A DNA stretch of 64,000 nt from Sulfitobacter pontiacus. Its GTDB lineage: Bacteria > Pseudomonadota > Alphaproteobacteria > Rhodobacterales > Rhodobacteraceae. Where the stretch lies: assembly GCF_040790665.1 (NCBI RefSeq), contig NZ_CP160849.1, positions 2,753,501 to 2,817,500 on the forward strand, in the 5' to 3' direction. A program made the translations under genes and the position numbers. How positions within the stretch are numbered: the stretch's first letter is position 1; each line of letters opens with the position of its first letter. This document shows positions 8,912-18,570 of the stretch, piece by piece. The notes under the pieces are model-generated. The model did no database searches and was not told the origin of the DNA. It was given only the letters and a program-made list of their open reading frames with translations.

Positions 8912-9401
8912 AGAGATACACGTGATACAGCACGGCCAGTGCGATCACCCCCAGCAGGGCGAAAATGCCCGCAAAGATATCATCCAGCATCACGCCAAGC
9001 GCATCGCCGCGCCGGTCGGCCCAGCCGATGATCAGCGGCTTCCAGATGTCGAACAGACGGAACAGGGCAAAAGCCGCGATCCATCCGGGCCACATCACAA
9101 GGATGTTCATATCCATCGTCCAACTGGCATAGCTGAGCGGCAGCAGCGCGACCCATTGGCCTGCAACCTCGTCGATCACGATTTCAGACGGGTCATGATC
9201 AGCGCTTCCGGCGGTCATGCGTGCGGTGGCCCACCAACCTGCGGCAAAGGTAAGCACGATGCCTGCGATCAACAGCGGCAGCCCACCGATGACATGGAGC
9301 AGCCAGGCCCAGGGCAGCGCCACCAGCGACCCCCATGTGCCCGAGGCAGGGCGGATGTAACCCACCCCCAGAACGGTCGCGATCAACTTTGCCAAAGTCA
9401 T
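8904..9401 (-). CDS. pgpA: Phosphatidylglycerophosphatase A
   Basis: Removes the phosphate from phosphatidylglycerol phosphate in the inner membrane during phospholipid synthesis. A 165-residue protein with several hydrophobic segments. Family motifs are [10 protein letters not shown] at residues 17-26, [11 protein letters not shown] near residue 72, and RLFDIWKP with [16 protein letters not shown] in the C-terminal half. The start ATG overlaps the ispDF stop as ATGA (9398-9401), and the 3' end overlaps pncC by eight bases, so the three genes are translationally coupled. Confidence 0.95.
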   Translation of the reverse strand: MTLAKLIATVLGVGYIRPASGTWGSLVALPWAWLLHVIGGLPLLIAGIVLTFAAGWWATARMTAGSADHDPSEIVIDEVAGQWVALLPLSYASWTMDMNILVMWPGWIAAFALFRLFDIWKPLIIGWADRRGDALGVMLDDIFAGIFALLGVIALAVLYHVYLFA

Positions 9402-10540
9402 AGTTTCACCAATGTTGCTGTGGCCATGCAGGCGATGCCTTCGCCGCGGCCGGTAAATCCCAAACGTTCCGAGGTCGTGGCCTTGACCGACACACGGCTT
9501 TCCTCAAGGGACAGGATATCCGCCATCACGCGGCGCATCTCTGCGGCATGAGGCCCCACTTTGGGGTATTCGCAGATCAGCGTGCAATCCACATGGGTCA
9601 GGGTGAACCCTTCGCTGCGCGCCAGATCGGCGGCATGGCGCAGAAAGATTTGGCTTTGCGCCCCTTTCCACTGCGGGTCAGACGGGGGGAAATGCTGGCC
9701 GATGTCGCCCATAGCCAGCGCGCCATAGATCGCATCGGTGACCGTATGCATGCCGACATCGGCGTCGGAATGGCCGACCAGCCCCTGATCATGCGGGATA
9801 TCAACGCCGCAAAGTGTGACATGATCCCCCGGACCGAATGCATGTACGTCGAACCCGTTGCCGGTGCGAATATCCATCGAAGACTCCAATATGCGGGCGG
9901 CGCGGGTCAAATCGCCCGGCACCGTGATTTTCAGGTTATCGACGCTGCCGGGGGTGATGGCAACCGCAACACCGGCGGCGCGGGCGACCTCTACATCATC
10001 GGCGGCGATGCCTTCAAAGGCGGCATGGGCGGCGCGGATCGTGGCCGCATCGAAGCCTTGCGGGGTTTGTGCGGCATAAAGCGCGGTGCGGTCCTGCGTG
10101 CCTGCGACGGCTCCGTCTTCGGCGACCCAAAGCGCGTCTGTGACAGGCAGGCCGGGGGCGGCTGCGGCATCTGTGGCCAGCGCGTCGATCACACCGTCGA
10201 TGATCTGCGGCGTGACACAGGGGCGGGCGGCGTCATGGATCAGCACCAGATCCGCATCCCCCAGCAGCGCCAGACCGTTGCGCACCGATGCTGCACGATC
10301 CGCCCCGCCTTCGGCGACAAGACAGCCTTGCGCGGTGAATCCGTCGGCCTGCGCCATGTCACTGGCGTTCAATACGATGATGATCCGGTCCACCTGCGGA
10401 TGCCGCTGGAAAGCCGCAAGCGTGTGGTCGATCACGCGTTTCCCGCACAGCGGCTGCCATTGTTTGGGCACGGCACCCCCCGCACGGGTGCCCCGTCCGG
10501 CCGCCACGATGAGCGCTGCGATTTTCGGTGTCGACGCCAT
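9398..10540 (-). CDS. ispDF: Bifunctional IspD/IspF enzyme of the MEP pathway
   Basis: A 380-residue fusion of 2-C-methyl-D-erythritol 4-phosphate cytidylyltransferase (residues about 1-220) and 2-C-methyl-D-erythritol 2,4-cyclodiphosphate synthase (about 222-380), two steps of isoprenoid precursor synthesis. The IspD part shows [21 protein letters not shown] and IHDAARP. The IspF part shows GFDVHAF with the metal-binding Asp and His, GHSDADV, and [15 protein letters not shown] near the end. The start at 10540 (MASTPKI) is preceded by AAAGGGGG; the longer in-frame start is not. The fusion is common in alphaproteobacteria. First gene of the operon with pgpA and pncC. Confidence 0.96.
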   Translation of the reverse strand: MASTPKIAALIVAAGRGTRAGGAVPKQWQPLCGKRVIDHTLAAFQRHPQVDRIIIVLNASDMAQADGFTAQGCLVAEGGADRAASVRNGLALLGDADLVLIHDAARPCVTPQIIDGVIDALATDAAAAPGLPVTDALWVAEDGAVAGTQDRTALYAAQTPQGFDAATIRAAHAAFEGIAADDVEVARAAGVAVAITPGSVDNLKITVPGDLTRAARILESSMDIRTGNGFDVHAFGPGDHVTLCGVDIPHDQGLVGHSDADVGMHTVTDAIYGALAMGDIGQHFPPSDPQWKGAQSQIFLRHAADLARSEGFTLTHVDCTLICEYPKVGPHAAEMRRVMADILSLEESRVSVKATTSERLGFTGRGEGIACMATATLVKL

Positions 10541-10611
10541 CGCGCGCCCCCTTTGATAAACTCGCCCCGTTCTAAGCCTGCAAAGCGGCCTGTGCAATCG
10601 CCCGCGCCCTA

Positions 10612-10628
10612 TGCCTAAATTTTAGGCA
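10612..10628. promoter_or_regulatory. Palindrome in the ispDF-dusB intergenic region
   Basis: TGCCTAAA T TTTAGGCA is a perfect 8-base inverted repeat in the 182-base region between the divergent ispDF and dusB-ntrB starts. It may be an operator for either promoter. I do not recognise a regulator with this consensus. Confidence 0.4.
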
Positions 10629-10722
10629 ATAGGTCAGTTTCTCACCAGCAAAAGCTTTTGGTTTGATTGAGTTTCGGCCCACCCCTCGGTAAACCAAAGG
10701 CAATTGCACAAGGATTAAGCGT

Positions 10723-11709
10723 TTGGATCTCTCGGATCTGCCCTTCAAACTCGACCCGCCTGTTTTGCTGGCTCCGATGGCGGGGATCACCGATCTGCCG
10801 TTCCGCACACTGGTGGCGTCTTTTGGCGCAGGGTTGGTGGTGTCAGAGATGGTTGCCAGCGTCGACATGATCAACGCCCGCCCCGGGACGCTGGAAAAGG
10901 CCGAACTGGGGCTTGGCGTCGAAGGCACTGCTGTACAGCTGGCAGGACGCGAGGCCGCCCCCATGGCCGAGGCCGCGCGGATGGTCGAAGGGCAGGGCGC
11001 GCGGGTGATCGATATCAATATGGGCTGCCCCGCCAAGAAGGTGACCCAAGGCTATTCCGGCTCTGCGCTGATGAAAACGCCGGACCACGCGCTTCGGCTG
11101 ATCGAGGCGGTGGTGAACGCGGTAAAGGTCCCCGTCACGCTCAAGACGCGGCTGGGGTGGGACGACAATATGCTGAACGCGCCACAGATCGCTGCGCGGG
11201 CCGAAGCAGCGGGGATCACCATGATCACCATCCACGGACGCACGCGCTGCCAGTTCTATAAGGGGTCCGCCGATTGGGCCGCGATTGCGGGTGTCAAACA
11301 GGCGGTCTCAGTTCCCGTCATTGCCAATGGCGATATCATCAGCACCGATGCCGCGCGGCAGGCGCTGGCGCAGTCGGGGGCCGACGGTGTGATGATCGGG
11401 CGCGGTGCCCAAGGCAAACCGTGGCTGCTGGCTCGGGTGGCCCATGATCTGTTCGGCGCGCCCGCACCGGTCATCCCGCAGGGCGCCGATTTCGCGCGCA
11501 TGGTGTCCGACCACTACGAGGCGATCATCCGATTCTATGGCGAGGTGATTGGCCTGCGCGTCGCGCGCAAACATCTGGGGTGGTACATGGACACCAGCAA
11601 CACCCCCGCTGATCTGCGCCGCGCGGTACTGACCGCTGCCAGCCCCGCCGAGGTGCACCGTCTTATCCCGTCCGCCTGTCTGCCGGACCGCCAGTTGGAG
11701 GCTGCTTGA
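10723..11709 (+). CDS. dusB: tRNA-dihydrouridine synthase DusB
   Basis: FMN-dependent enzyme that reduces specific uridines in the tRNA D-loop. The protein has 328 residues. Visible motifs are LLAPMAGITDLPFR near residue 13, the catalytic Cys in MGCPAKKV (about residue 103), TIHGRTRCQFYKGSADW, and IGRGAQGKPW. The start is TTG at 10723, with AAGGA about eight bases upstream; no ATG fits. The stop overlaps the ntrB start as TGATG (11707-11711). dusB in front of ntrB is typical of alphaproteobacteria, so this is the promoter-proximal gene of the ntr operon. Confidence 0.95.
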   Translation: MDLSDLPFKLDPPVLLAPMAGITDLPFRTLVASFGAGLVVSEMVASVDMINARPGTLEKAELGLGVEGTAVQLAGREAAPMAEAARMVEGQGARVIDINMGCPAKKVTQGYSGSALMKTPDHALRLIEAVVNAVKVPVTLKTRLGWDDNMLNAPQIAARAEAAGITMITIHGRTRCQFYKGSADWAAIAGVKQAVSVPVIANGDIISTDAARQALAQSGADGVMIGRGAQGKPWLLARVAHDLFGAPAPVIPQGADFARMVSDHYEAIIRFYGEVIGLRVARKHLGWYMDTSNTPADLRRAVLTAASPAEVHRLIPSACLPDRQLEAA

Positions 11710-12800
11710 TGTCGCTGGATACTGTTTTCGCATCGCTGCCCGTGCCCGCCATTCTGATCGATACCGACGACACGATCGCCGAGCTGAACTCGGAAGCCGA
11801 AGGGTTTCTGAACGCCTCTGCAAAATCCGTGCGCGGTGTGCCGGTGTGGGACATGATCGCCGTCGATGCCCCTCTCGAAGAGGCGTTCACCCGCGCCCGC
11901 GACAATGGCACGCCCTTGTTCGTCAACGATGTGGATGTCGGCAGCGGCCAGCGCCCGCCGGTGCAATGTGCGTTACACTTCGCGCCGCTGATCGATGCGG
12001 CGGGGCAGATGATCCTGATGATCACCCCCCGCGAGATGGCCGGTCGGATGACGCAGAATAATTCGGTCAAATCCGCCGCCAAATCCGCCATCGGCATGGC
12101 CGAGATGCTGGCCCATGAGATCAAGAACCCGCTGGCAGGGATCACCGGTGCCGCGCAACTGCTCAGCATGAATCTCAGCACCGAGGATCTGGAGCTGACA
12201 GACCTGATCGTCGCGGAATCGCGCCGCATCGTGAAGCTGCTGGAGCAGGTCGAACAATTCGGCAACCTGATGCCGCCGGAACGCAAGGCGGTGAACCTGC
12301 ATGACGCGCTGGACCGCGCGCGCCGGTCTGCGCTGCTGGGGTTTGGCGCGCGCATGAAGATCATCGAGGATTACGACCCCTCGCTGCCGCCGGCCTTGGG
12401 TGACAAGGATCAGCTGTTGCAGGTGGTGCTGAACCTGATCAAGAACGCGTCAGAGGCGGCAGGCCCCTCGGGCGGCACGATCCGGTTGCACAGCTATTAT
12501 GAACATTCGTTCCGCATGCGTCGGTCGGATGGCACGGCGCAATCTCTGCCCTTGCAGATCGAAGTCATCGACGACGGCCCCGGTCTACCAGAGGCGATCC
12601 GCGCTGACGTGTTCGAACCCTTCGTATCCGGGCGCGAGAACGGCACCGGGCTGGGGCTGGCGCTGGTGAGCAAGATCATTTCCGACCACGGCGGCTGGAT
12701 CACGGTGGAGTCTGTGCCCGGCAAAACCGTGTTCCGCATCTCACTGCCGCGGGCCGATAAGACCCAAATTGAAAATACCGCTTCCGATCAGGAGAATTGA
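11709..12800 (+). CDS. ntrB: Nitrogen regulation sensor histidine kinase NtrB
   Basis: Cytoplasmic kinase/phosphatase that controls NtrC phosphorylation in response to nitrogen status, through PII proteins in characterised systems. The protein has 363 residues: a PAS domain (about 1-110) and a HisKA domain with His136 in [11 protein letters not shown]. The ATPase domain shows [15 protein letters not shown], the G1 box DDGPGLP and the G2 box GTGLGLAL. The ATG at 11709 overlaps the dusB stop and is preferred over the TTG one codon earlier. It is followed after two bases by ntrC. Confidence 0.95.
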   Translation: MSLDTVFASLPVPAILIDTDDTIAELNSEAEGFLNASAKSVRGVPVWDMIAVDAPLEEAFTRARDNGTPLFVNDVDVGSGQRPPVQCALHFAPLIDAAGQMILMITPREMAGRMTQNNSVKSAAKSAIGMAEMLAHEIKNPLAGITGAAQLLSMNLSTEDLELTDLIVAESRRIVKLLEQVEQFGNLMPPERKAVNLHDALDRARRSALLGFGARMKIIEDYDPSLPPALGDKDQLLQVVLNLIKNASEAAGPSGGTIRLHSYYEHSFRMRRSDGTAQSLPLQIEVIDDGPGLPEAIRADVFEPFVSGRENGTGLGLALVSKIISDHGGWITVESVPGKTVFRISLPRADKTQIENTASDQEN

Positions 12801-12802
12801 CG

Positions 12803-14176
12803 ATGGATGGCACCGTTCTGGTCGCTGATGACGACCGCACAATCCGCACCGTTCTGACACAGGCACTGACCCGCGCAGGCTGCAAGGTGCACGCGACATC
12901 CAGCCTGACCACCCTGATGCGTTGGGTGGGCGAGGGCAAAGGCGACGTTGTGATCTCGGATGTGGTGATGCCCGACGGCAATGGGCTCGAGATGCTGCCC
13001 AAGATCGCGCAGGACCGACCCGGCTTGCCCGTGATCGTGATCTCGGCGCAGAACACGATCATGACCGCGATCAAGGCGGCAGAGGCGGAGGCTTATGACT
13101 ACCTGCCCAAGCCTTTCGACCTGCCTGACCTGATGAAACGCACCGCCCGCGCGCTAGAGCGCAGCGGGCCGGCGCGCCGTCCGGCGCAGACCAGCTCTGA
13201 CAGCGATGGGGATCGGGATGATCTGCCGCTGGTGGGGCGCACGCCGGTGATGCAAGCGCTCTACCGCGTGGTGGCGCGGGTGATGAACACGGATCTGCCG
13301 GTGTTGATCTGGGGCGAATCCGGCACGGGAAAGTCGCTGATCGGCAAGGCGATCCACGATTTTTCGGACCGGCGGAACCTACCCTTTGTCACCGTCACCT
13401 CGGCCGAGTTGCAAGACCTTGAAGGCCCGACACGTGTCTTGGCGAGGGTCCGCGGCGGGACGCTGCTGATTGACGAGATCGGCGATTTCTCGGAAGAGAT
13501 TCAGGCCCGTATCGCACGCATGATGGATACCCCCGGTGAACATGCGCCGCGCTTCCTTGCCACCAGCCAATCGGATCTGGCCGCCGCGATGAAGGCGGGG
13601 ACCCTGCGGCGCGATCTGTATTATCGTCTCTCGGGGGCGACGCTGCATGTGCCCGCGCTGCGCGACCGCGTGGATGATATTGCCTTGCTTGCCGCACATT
13701 TCCTTGAACGGTCTGAGACCGGCAATACCGCGCCGCGCGCCCTGTCCGAAGGGGCGGCGAAAGTCTTTGCCAACTATCAATGGCCCGGCAACGTCCGACA
13801 GTTGGAACACGCGATGCGGCAGCTCGCGCTGACCAGCCGCGCGCCGGAAATCACCCAATCCGAGGCAGAGCATGTGTTGGGCGCGCAACCCGACCCCGAA
13901 CCGCTGCGCGCGCAGGCCAATACCGAAAAGCTTGGGGCCTCGGTCGAACGTCACCTACAGCGATACTTTGATCAACACGGTTCGATGCTGCCGCCCCCCG
14001 GACTTTACGCCCGTATCCTGCGCGAGATCGAAGCCCCGCTGATCGAGATCGCCCTTGCCGCAACCGCTGGCAATCAGGCGAAATGCGCGGATCTTCTGGG
14101 AATCAACCGCAATACGCTGAGAAAAAAGATCACGGACCTCGATATTGAGGTGACACGCGGTCGAAAAATGATGTAA
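12803..14176 (+). CDS. ntrC: Nitrogen response regulator NtrC lacking the sigma-54 contact loop
   Basis: A 457-residue response regulator: receiver domain with phospho-acceptor Asp53 ([11 protein letters not shown]), AAA+ domain with Walker A GESGTGKS and Walker [13 protein letters not shown], and a C-terminal Fis-type HTH ([20 protein letters not shown]). Between PFVTVTSAE and the Walker B there are only about 20 residues, so the whole segment holding GAFTGA, which contacts sigma-54, is missing. This matches Rhodobacter capsulatus NtrC, which is known to activate the housekeeping polymerase. The start at 12803 follows AGGAGAATTGACG. Expressed with ntrB. Confidence 0.95.
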   Translation: MDGTVLVADDDRTIRTVLTQALTRAGCKVHATSSLTTLMRWVGEGKGDVVISDVVMPDGNGLEMLPKIAQDRPGLPVIVISAQNTIMTAIKAAEAEAYDYLPKPFDLPDLMKRTARALERSGPARRPAQTSSDSDGDRDDLPLVGRTPVMQALYRVVARVMNTDLPVLIWGESGTGKSLIGKAIHDFSDRRNLPFVTVTSAELQDLEGPTRVLARVRGGTLLIDEIGDFSEEIQARIARMMDTPGEHAPRFLATSQSDLAAAMKAGTLRRDLYYRLSGATLHVPALRDRVDDIALLAAHFLERSETGNTAPRALSEGAAKVFANYQWPGNVRQLEHAMRQLALTSRAPEITQSEAEHVLGAQPDPEPLRAQANTEKLGASVERHLQRYFDQHGSMLPPPGLYARILREIEAPLIEIALAATAGNQAKCADLLGINRNTLRKKITDLDIEVTRGRKMM

Positions 14177-14239
14177 AAGCGCCACATAACCGTGGCCATC
14201 TAGCCTCAAAGCCGGATCAGGACCACAAAAATGGGCGGT

Positions 14240-14257
14240 TGATGCATAGGTGCATCA
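14240..14257. promoter_or_regulatory. Palindrome between ntrC and ntrY, candidate operator
   Basis: TGATGCA TAGG TGCATCA is a perfect seven-base inverted repeat with a four-base spacer, in the 102-base gap before ntrY. The TGCA halves recall NtrC-type sites, but the spacing is shorter than in the enteric consensus. It may mark a separate ntrYX promoter. Confidence 0.4.
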
Positions 14258-14278
14258 CATCATCGGTGAGGATAGCGG

Positions 14279-16531
14279 GTGCTTACCCGGTCACGCAGCT
14301 ATTATCTTATGCGGCTTGAGCGCCTGCGCCGAATCCGGCGTGTGCGCAATCTGGCGACCTTGGGGCTTGTGGTTCTGGGGCCGGTGCTGGCGCTTGTCAC
14401 CTATCTGGTGCTCGGCCCGCTTGAACAAGGCGGAAACACCCCCAGCCTGCGCATCATTCTGCTGATCGATCTGGTCTATATCCTGCTCGTCGCCGCCCTT
14501 GTGCTGAGCGAGGTCGCGCGGCTGGTGGCGGCGCGGCGGGCGAAGTCTGCGGGCTCGCGGTTGCACCTGCGTCTGACGGGGGTGTTCGCGCTGATGGCGC
14601 TGATCCCGACGGTGAGTGTTGCGATCTTTGCGGGGCTGACGATCAACGTCGGGCTTGAAGGCTGGTTCTCGGATCGGGTGCGGTCGGTGGTGGGCAATTC
14701 GCTGGCCGCCGCCGAAGCCTATGAGAACGAGCAAAGCGATGATCTGCGCGAAGATGCCATCGCCTTGGCCCGCGCGATTGATCAAGCGCGCACGCAGGGC
14801 GTTGATGTGCCGGACACCCAGCTTTTGGCGGACGGGCAACGCCTGATCCAGCGCGGCTTGCGCGAGGCCTATATGATCGATGGCACCGGCCAGATCCGCG
14901 CGCGCGGCGACCGGTCCTATCTGTTCGATTTCGAAGAACCGACACCCGAACAGATCCGCGAGGCACAAGAGCTCGACGGCGCGCCGCTGGTGATCGAGGA
15001 TTGGGACAACAACGAATTCCGCGCGCTGGTGCTGATGGAAGCCTTTGTCGATCGCTATCTTTACGTCAGCCGCGATGTGGACGGAAAAATACTGTCGCTG
15101 CTGGACGATACCAAGGAAACGGTGCGGCTGTACCAACAGCTTGAAAACGAGCGCGGCAAGCTGCTGTTCGAATTCGGTCTGCTTTATGTGGGCTTTGCGG
15201 TGATCCTGATTCTCGCAGCGGTCTGGCTGGGGCTGTGGTTTGCCGAACGTCTGTCAGGGCCGGTGGGCCGGTTGACGGGCGCGGCGCAGCAGGTCGGTGC
15301 CGGTGATCTTGAGGTGCAGGTCCGCGAGGAAGAAGGCGATGACGAGATCGCCATGCTTGGCCGCTACTTCAACCAGATGACCAAACAGTTGAAAGGCCAG
15401 CGCGAGACGTTGCTGGATAACACCCGCCAGATCGAACGCCGTCGTCGCCTGTTCGATTCGGTGCTTAGCTCTGTCACCTCGGGCGTCGTGGGGCTGGACC
15501 CCGAAGGGCGGGTGACCTTCGTCAACCGGTCTGCCGCGCGGCTGCTGGATTGGAGCGAGGACCAGCAATCGCTGGCGCTCTCTGTCGCGGTGCCGGAGTT
15601 CGGCCCGCTGTTCAATTCGGTCGTCAAAGGGCAGAACGAGGTCGCGCAGGGCGAGATCAAGGTCTCGCGTCAGGGGCAGATGGAAAATCTGCTGGTGCGC
15701 GTCGCCACGCGGCGCAGCGAAGACGGGCGGCTTGAGGGCTATGTGGTGGCCTTTGACGATGTGACCGATCTGGTAAGCGCGCAGCGCATGGCCGCATGGG
15801 GCGACGTGGCGCGGCGCATTGCCCACGAGATCAAGAACCCGCTCACTCCGATCCAGCTGAGCGCCGAGCGGATCAAACGCAAGTTCGGCCCCAAGCTGCC
15901 CGAGGACGCCGCCAGCCTTGACCAGATGACCGGCGTGATCATCCGCCAGACCGGCGACCTGCGCCGTATCGTCGACGAATTCTCCAAATTCGCGCGCATG
16001 CCAGAGCCTGAGACCTCTGTGCAGAATGTCGTTCAGGTGTTGCAGGATGCGGTCTTGTTGCAGCAGTCGGGCCAGCCCGACGTGACCATCAGCGCCAATC
16101 TGCCGACACAAGAGATACTGGCGCGCGTGGACCAGACAATGCTATCGCAAGCCTTAACAAATTTGATTAAGAACGCGGGAGAAGCCATTGAAAGCCGTAA
16201 GCAAAATGACCCAGAGGCCGACATAGACCCGCGCATCGAGGTGCAGTTGACCACAACCCAAACGGCGCTACAAATCACCATAGCGGATAATGGCATCGGA
16301 TTGCCGGAAGACCGCGCGCGACTGTTCGAGCCATATGTCACCACCCGATCCGAAGGGACTGGCCTTGGCCTGCCCATCGTGAAAAAGATCATCGAAGAAC
16401 ACGGCGGGACGTTGTCGTTGGAAAACGCGCCGGTCTTCGCGGGCGAAACACATTTCGGCGCAATGGCGGTGATCACGCTACCCCTTGCTGCCCCCACCGG
16501 AACCCCAGAACTGGAGACCCATAATGAGTGA
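14279..16531 (+). CDS. ntrY: Membrane sensor histidine kinase NtrY
   Basis: A 750-residue inner-membrane kinase paired with NtrX, implicated in nitrogen metabolism and redox or oxygen sensing in alphaproteobacteria. Three hydrophobic segments lie near residues 25-45, 60-80 and 95-125, then a periplasmic region, then a further membrane segment near 300-320. HAMP and PAS domains follow. His516 in [14 protein letters not shown] is the phosphorylated residue, and the ATPase domain has NLIKNAGEA, DNGIGLP and GTGLGLPI. The start is GTG at 14279 with GAGGA upstream. The stop overlaps the ntrX start by eight bases. Confidence 0.95.
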   Translation: MLTRSRSYYLMRLERLRRIRRVRNLATLGLVVLGPVLALVTYLVLGPLEQGGNTPSLRIILLIDLVYILLVAALVLSEVARLVAARRAKSAGSRLHLRLTGVFALMALIPTVSVAIFAGLTINVGLEGWFSDRVRSVVGNSLAAAEAYENEQSDDLREDAIALARAIDQARTQGVDVPDTQLLADGQRLIQRGLREAYMIDGTGQIRARGDRSYLFDFEEPTPEQIREAQELDGAPLVIEDWDNNEFRALVLMEAFVDRYLYVSRDVDGKILSLLDDTKETVRLYQQLENERGKLLFEFGLLYVGFAVILILAAVWLGLWFAERLSGPVGRLTGAAQQVGAGDLEVQVREEEGDDEIAMLGRYFNQMTKQLKGQRETLLDNTRQIERRRRLFDSVLSSVTSGVVGLDPEGRVTFVNRSAARLLDWSEDQQSLALSVAVPEFGPLFNSVVKGQNEVAQGEIKVSRQGQMENLLVRVATRRSEDGRLEGYVVAFDDVTDLVSAQRMAAWGDVARRIAHEIKNPLTPIQLSAERIKRKFGPKLPEDAASLDQMTGVIIRQTGDLRRIVDEFSKFARMPEPETSVQNVVQVLQDAVLLQQSGQPDVTISANLPTQEILARVDQTMLSQALTNLIKNAGEAIESRKQNDPEADIDPRIEVQLTTTQTALQITIADNGIGLPEDRARLFEPYVTTRSEGTGLGLPIVKKIIEEHGGTLSLENAPVFAGETHFGAMAVITLPLAAPTGTPELETHNE

Positions 16532-17936
16532 CATCCTGATCGTTGACGACGAACGCGACATCCGCGAGTTGATTTCGGACATTCTGGAAGACGAGGGCTT
16601 TGTCACGCGGTTGGCCGGCAATTCGGACGAGGCGATCTCGGCCATCAACGCGGAACCGCCGGCGCTGATGATCCTTGATATCTGGTTGAAAGACAGCCGG
16701 ATGGACGGGATCGACATTCTGAAAACGGTAAAGCGGGACAATCCGGATGTGCCTGTTGTCATCATCTCGGGGCATGGGAACATCGAAATCGCGGTCGCGG
16801 CGATCAAGCAGGGTGCCTATGACTTCATCGAAAAACCCTTCAATATCGACCAGTTGATGGTGGTGATCCGCCGCGCGATGGAAACCTCGCGCCTGCGTCG
16901 CGAGAACCACAGCCTCAAACGGCGCGAGGTCGCGAGCACTGATATGATCGGCAGCTCGACCGCCTTCAAATCACTGATGGGGCAGCTTGACAAGGTCACG
17001 AAATCGAACGGTCGGGTGATGCTGCGCGGCCCTGCGGGGGCGGGCAAAGAGATCGCCGCGCGCTATATCCATGCCAATTCCAACCGGGCCTCGGCCCCCT
17101 TCGTGACGGTCAACTGCGCCAGTGTCGCGCCGGACCGCATGGAGGAAGTGTTGTTTGGCCGTGAAACCCCTGACCGCGGGGTAGAGCCGGGCCTGCTGGA
17201 ACAGGCGCATGGCGGGGTGATCTTCTTTGACGAGGTGGCCGATCTGCCGCTGGGGACACAATCGAAAATCCTCCGTGTCCTGGTGGACCAGCAATTCACC
17301 CGCGTCGGCGGCAACGACAAGGTGCGTGTCGATCTGCGTGTTATATCCAGCACAAACAAGGACTTGGACGCCGCGATTAAAGCGGACACCTTCCGGCAGG
17401 AACTATTTCACCGGCTCAACGTCGTGCCGATCTCTGTCCCGTCGCTGGAGGACCGCCGCGAGGATATCCCCGTCTTGGCGCGCCACTTTATCGCGGACTT
17501 CAACGCCTCGCAGGGGTTGCCGCTGCGCGAATTCTCGGGCGATGCGGAAGCGTTGCTGCAGACGATGGTCTGGCCGGGCAACGTGCGTCAGCTCAAGAAC
17601 CTTGTGGAACGTGTGCTGATCCTTGGCGACGGCACCGGCCCGATCGAAGCGCGCGAGCTGCCGGGCGAGGAAGAAACCACCGACGAAGAGGGGCGCGTGG
17701 TGCTGTCTGGTGCCTTGGCGACCTTGCCCCTGCGCGAGGCCCGCGAAGCGTTTGAACGCGAATACCTGCTGACCCAGATCAACCGGTTCGGCGGCAACAT
17801 CAGCCGCACCGCGAATTTCGTCGGCATGGAACGGTCGGCGCTGCACCGTAAGCTCAAAAGTCTCGGGGTGGTGACCTCGGCCAAGTCGGGCACGCGGGTG
17901 GCGCATGTGGATGATGACGGGGCAGCCGATAGCTGA
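16524..17936 (+). CDS. ntrX: Response regulator NtrX lacking the GAFTGA loop
   Basis: A 470-residue partner of NtrY: receiver domain with Asp52 (LMILDIWLKD), AAA+ domain with Walker A GPAGAGKE and Walker B GGVIFFDEVADL, arginine-rich C-terminal part, and a Fis-type HTH (ISRTANFVGMERSALHRKL). After EEVLFGRE the sequence continues TPDRGVEPGLLEQAHGG, so GAFTGA is absent and sigma-54 activation is unlikely. Loss of this motif has been noted for NtrX in other alphaproteobacteria. The ATG at 16524 lies within the end of ntrY, so the pair is translationally coupled. Confidence 0.95.
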   Translation: MSDILIVDDERDIRELISDILEDEGFVTRLAGNSDEAISAINAEPPALMILDIWLKDSRMDGIDILKTVKRDNPDVPVVIISGHGNIEIAVAAIKQGAYDFIEKPFNIDQLMVVIRRAMETSRLRRENHSLKRREVASTDMIGSSTAFKSLMGQLDKVTKSNGRVMLRGPAGAGKEIAARYIHANSNRASAPFVTVNCASVAPDRMEEVLFGRETPDRGVEPGLLEQAHGGVIFFDEVADLPLGTQSKILRVLVDQQFTRVGGNDKVRVDLRVISSTNKDLDAAIKADTFRQELFHRLNVVPISVPSLEDRREDIPVLARHFIADFNASQGLPLREFSGDAEALLQTMVWPGNVRQLKNLVERVLILGDGTGPIEARELPGEEETTDEEGRVVLSGALATLPLREAREAFEREYLLTQINRFGGNISRTANFVGMERSALHRKLKSLGVVTSAKSGTRVAHVDDDGAADS

Positions 17937-17945
17937 CCGCGTTCG

Positions 17946-18416
17946 CTACCCCCGCGTCACGATCTGGAAACTGCCATCGTCATTGCGGATCACGCAGGCG
18001 TTTTCGGTCAGCGCGGGCAGGGCGGTCGTGCGCCCCTGCGGCGCGGCCTTGGCGATGCCAGCGGGGCATTGCGGGATCGACACCGGGGCAAAGCCCGCAT
18101 CGGCCATACATTGCGTTTCAACCCTTTTGCGCAGATCGGCACTGGGATCGACCGTATAGGTCTGCCCGGGCTCGAAATATCCCGCGCGGGACGTGCAACG
18201 TCCATCGGACCGGCAGACGCGGCGCGGCGGGATGAAACGGGGCGGGGTGCGGACGGTTTGAAGCGCCACGGGCACCTGCGCCAAGGCATCGACCTGACAT
18301 TGCGTGGTCTGGCGTTCGACCATCGCGACAGTGGCACCGGGTTTGTAGTAGGTGTTCAACGGTGCGCAGGCCGCCAGTGCCACGCCCCCCCAGATGATCA
18401 ATGCCGTTTTCCGCAT
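17946..18416 (-). CDS. Putative lipoprotein with cysteine-rich mature part
   Basis: A 156-residue protein with a lipoprotein signal (MRKTALIIWGGVALAAC, lipobox LAAC, Cys17). The mature part contains Cys residues in QCQVD, RVCRSDGRCTSRAGYF, TQCMADAG, PQCPAG and NACVI, which probably form disulfides in the periplasm. The start at 18416 is preceded by GGGGGG and gives the signal peptide; the longer frame would bury it. It is convergent with ntrX, nine bases apart, and divergent from trkA. I do not recognise a named family; it resembles hypothetical Roseobacter lipoproteins. Confidence 0.75.
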   Translation of the reverse strand: MRKTALIIWGGVALAACAPLNTYYKPGATVAMVERQTTQCQVDALAQVPVALQTVRTPPRFIPPRRVCRSDGRCTSRAGYFEPGQTYTVDPSADLRKRVETQCMADAGFAPVSIPQCPAGIAKAAPQGRTTALPALTENACVIRNDDGSFQIVTRG

Positions 18417-18570
18417 ATGCGCCCCCCGTCTTGCTATGGAAGCAAGTCTGACATTTGAATTGACCCTTGCATAGCCATCTGTCATTCAAATCACTGGCAT
18501 ATCACGGGTCACGCGGGTACGCCCCAGCTGGTGACGCAAGGCAAGGCTTCACGCCAAAGGAACCCCATTT

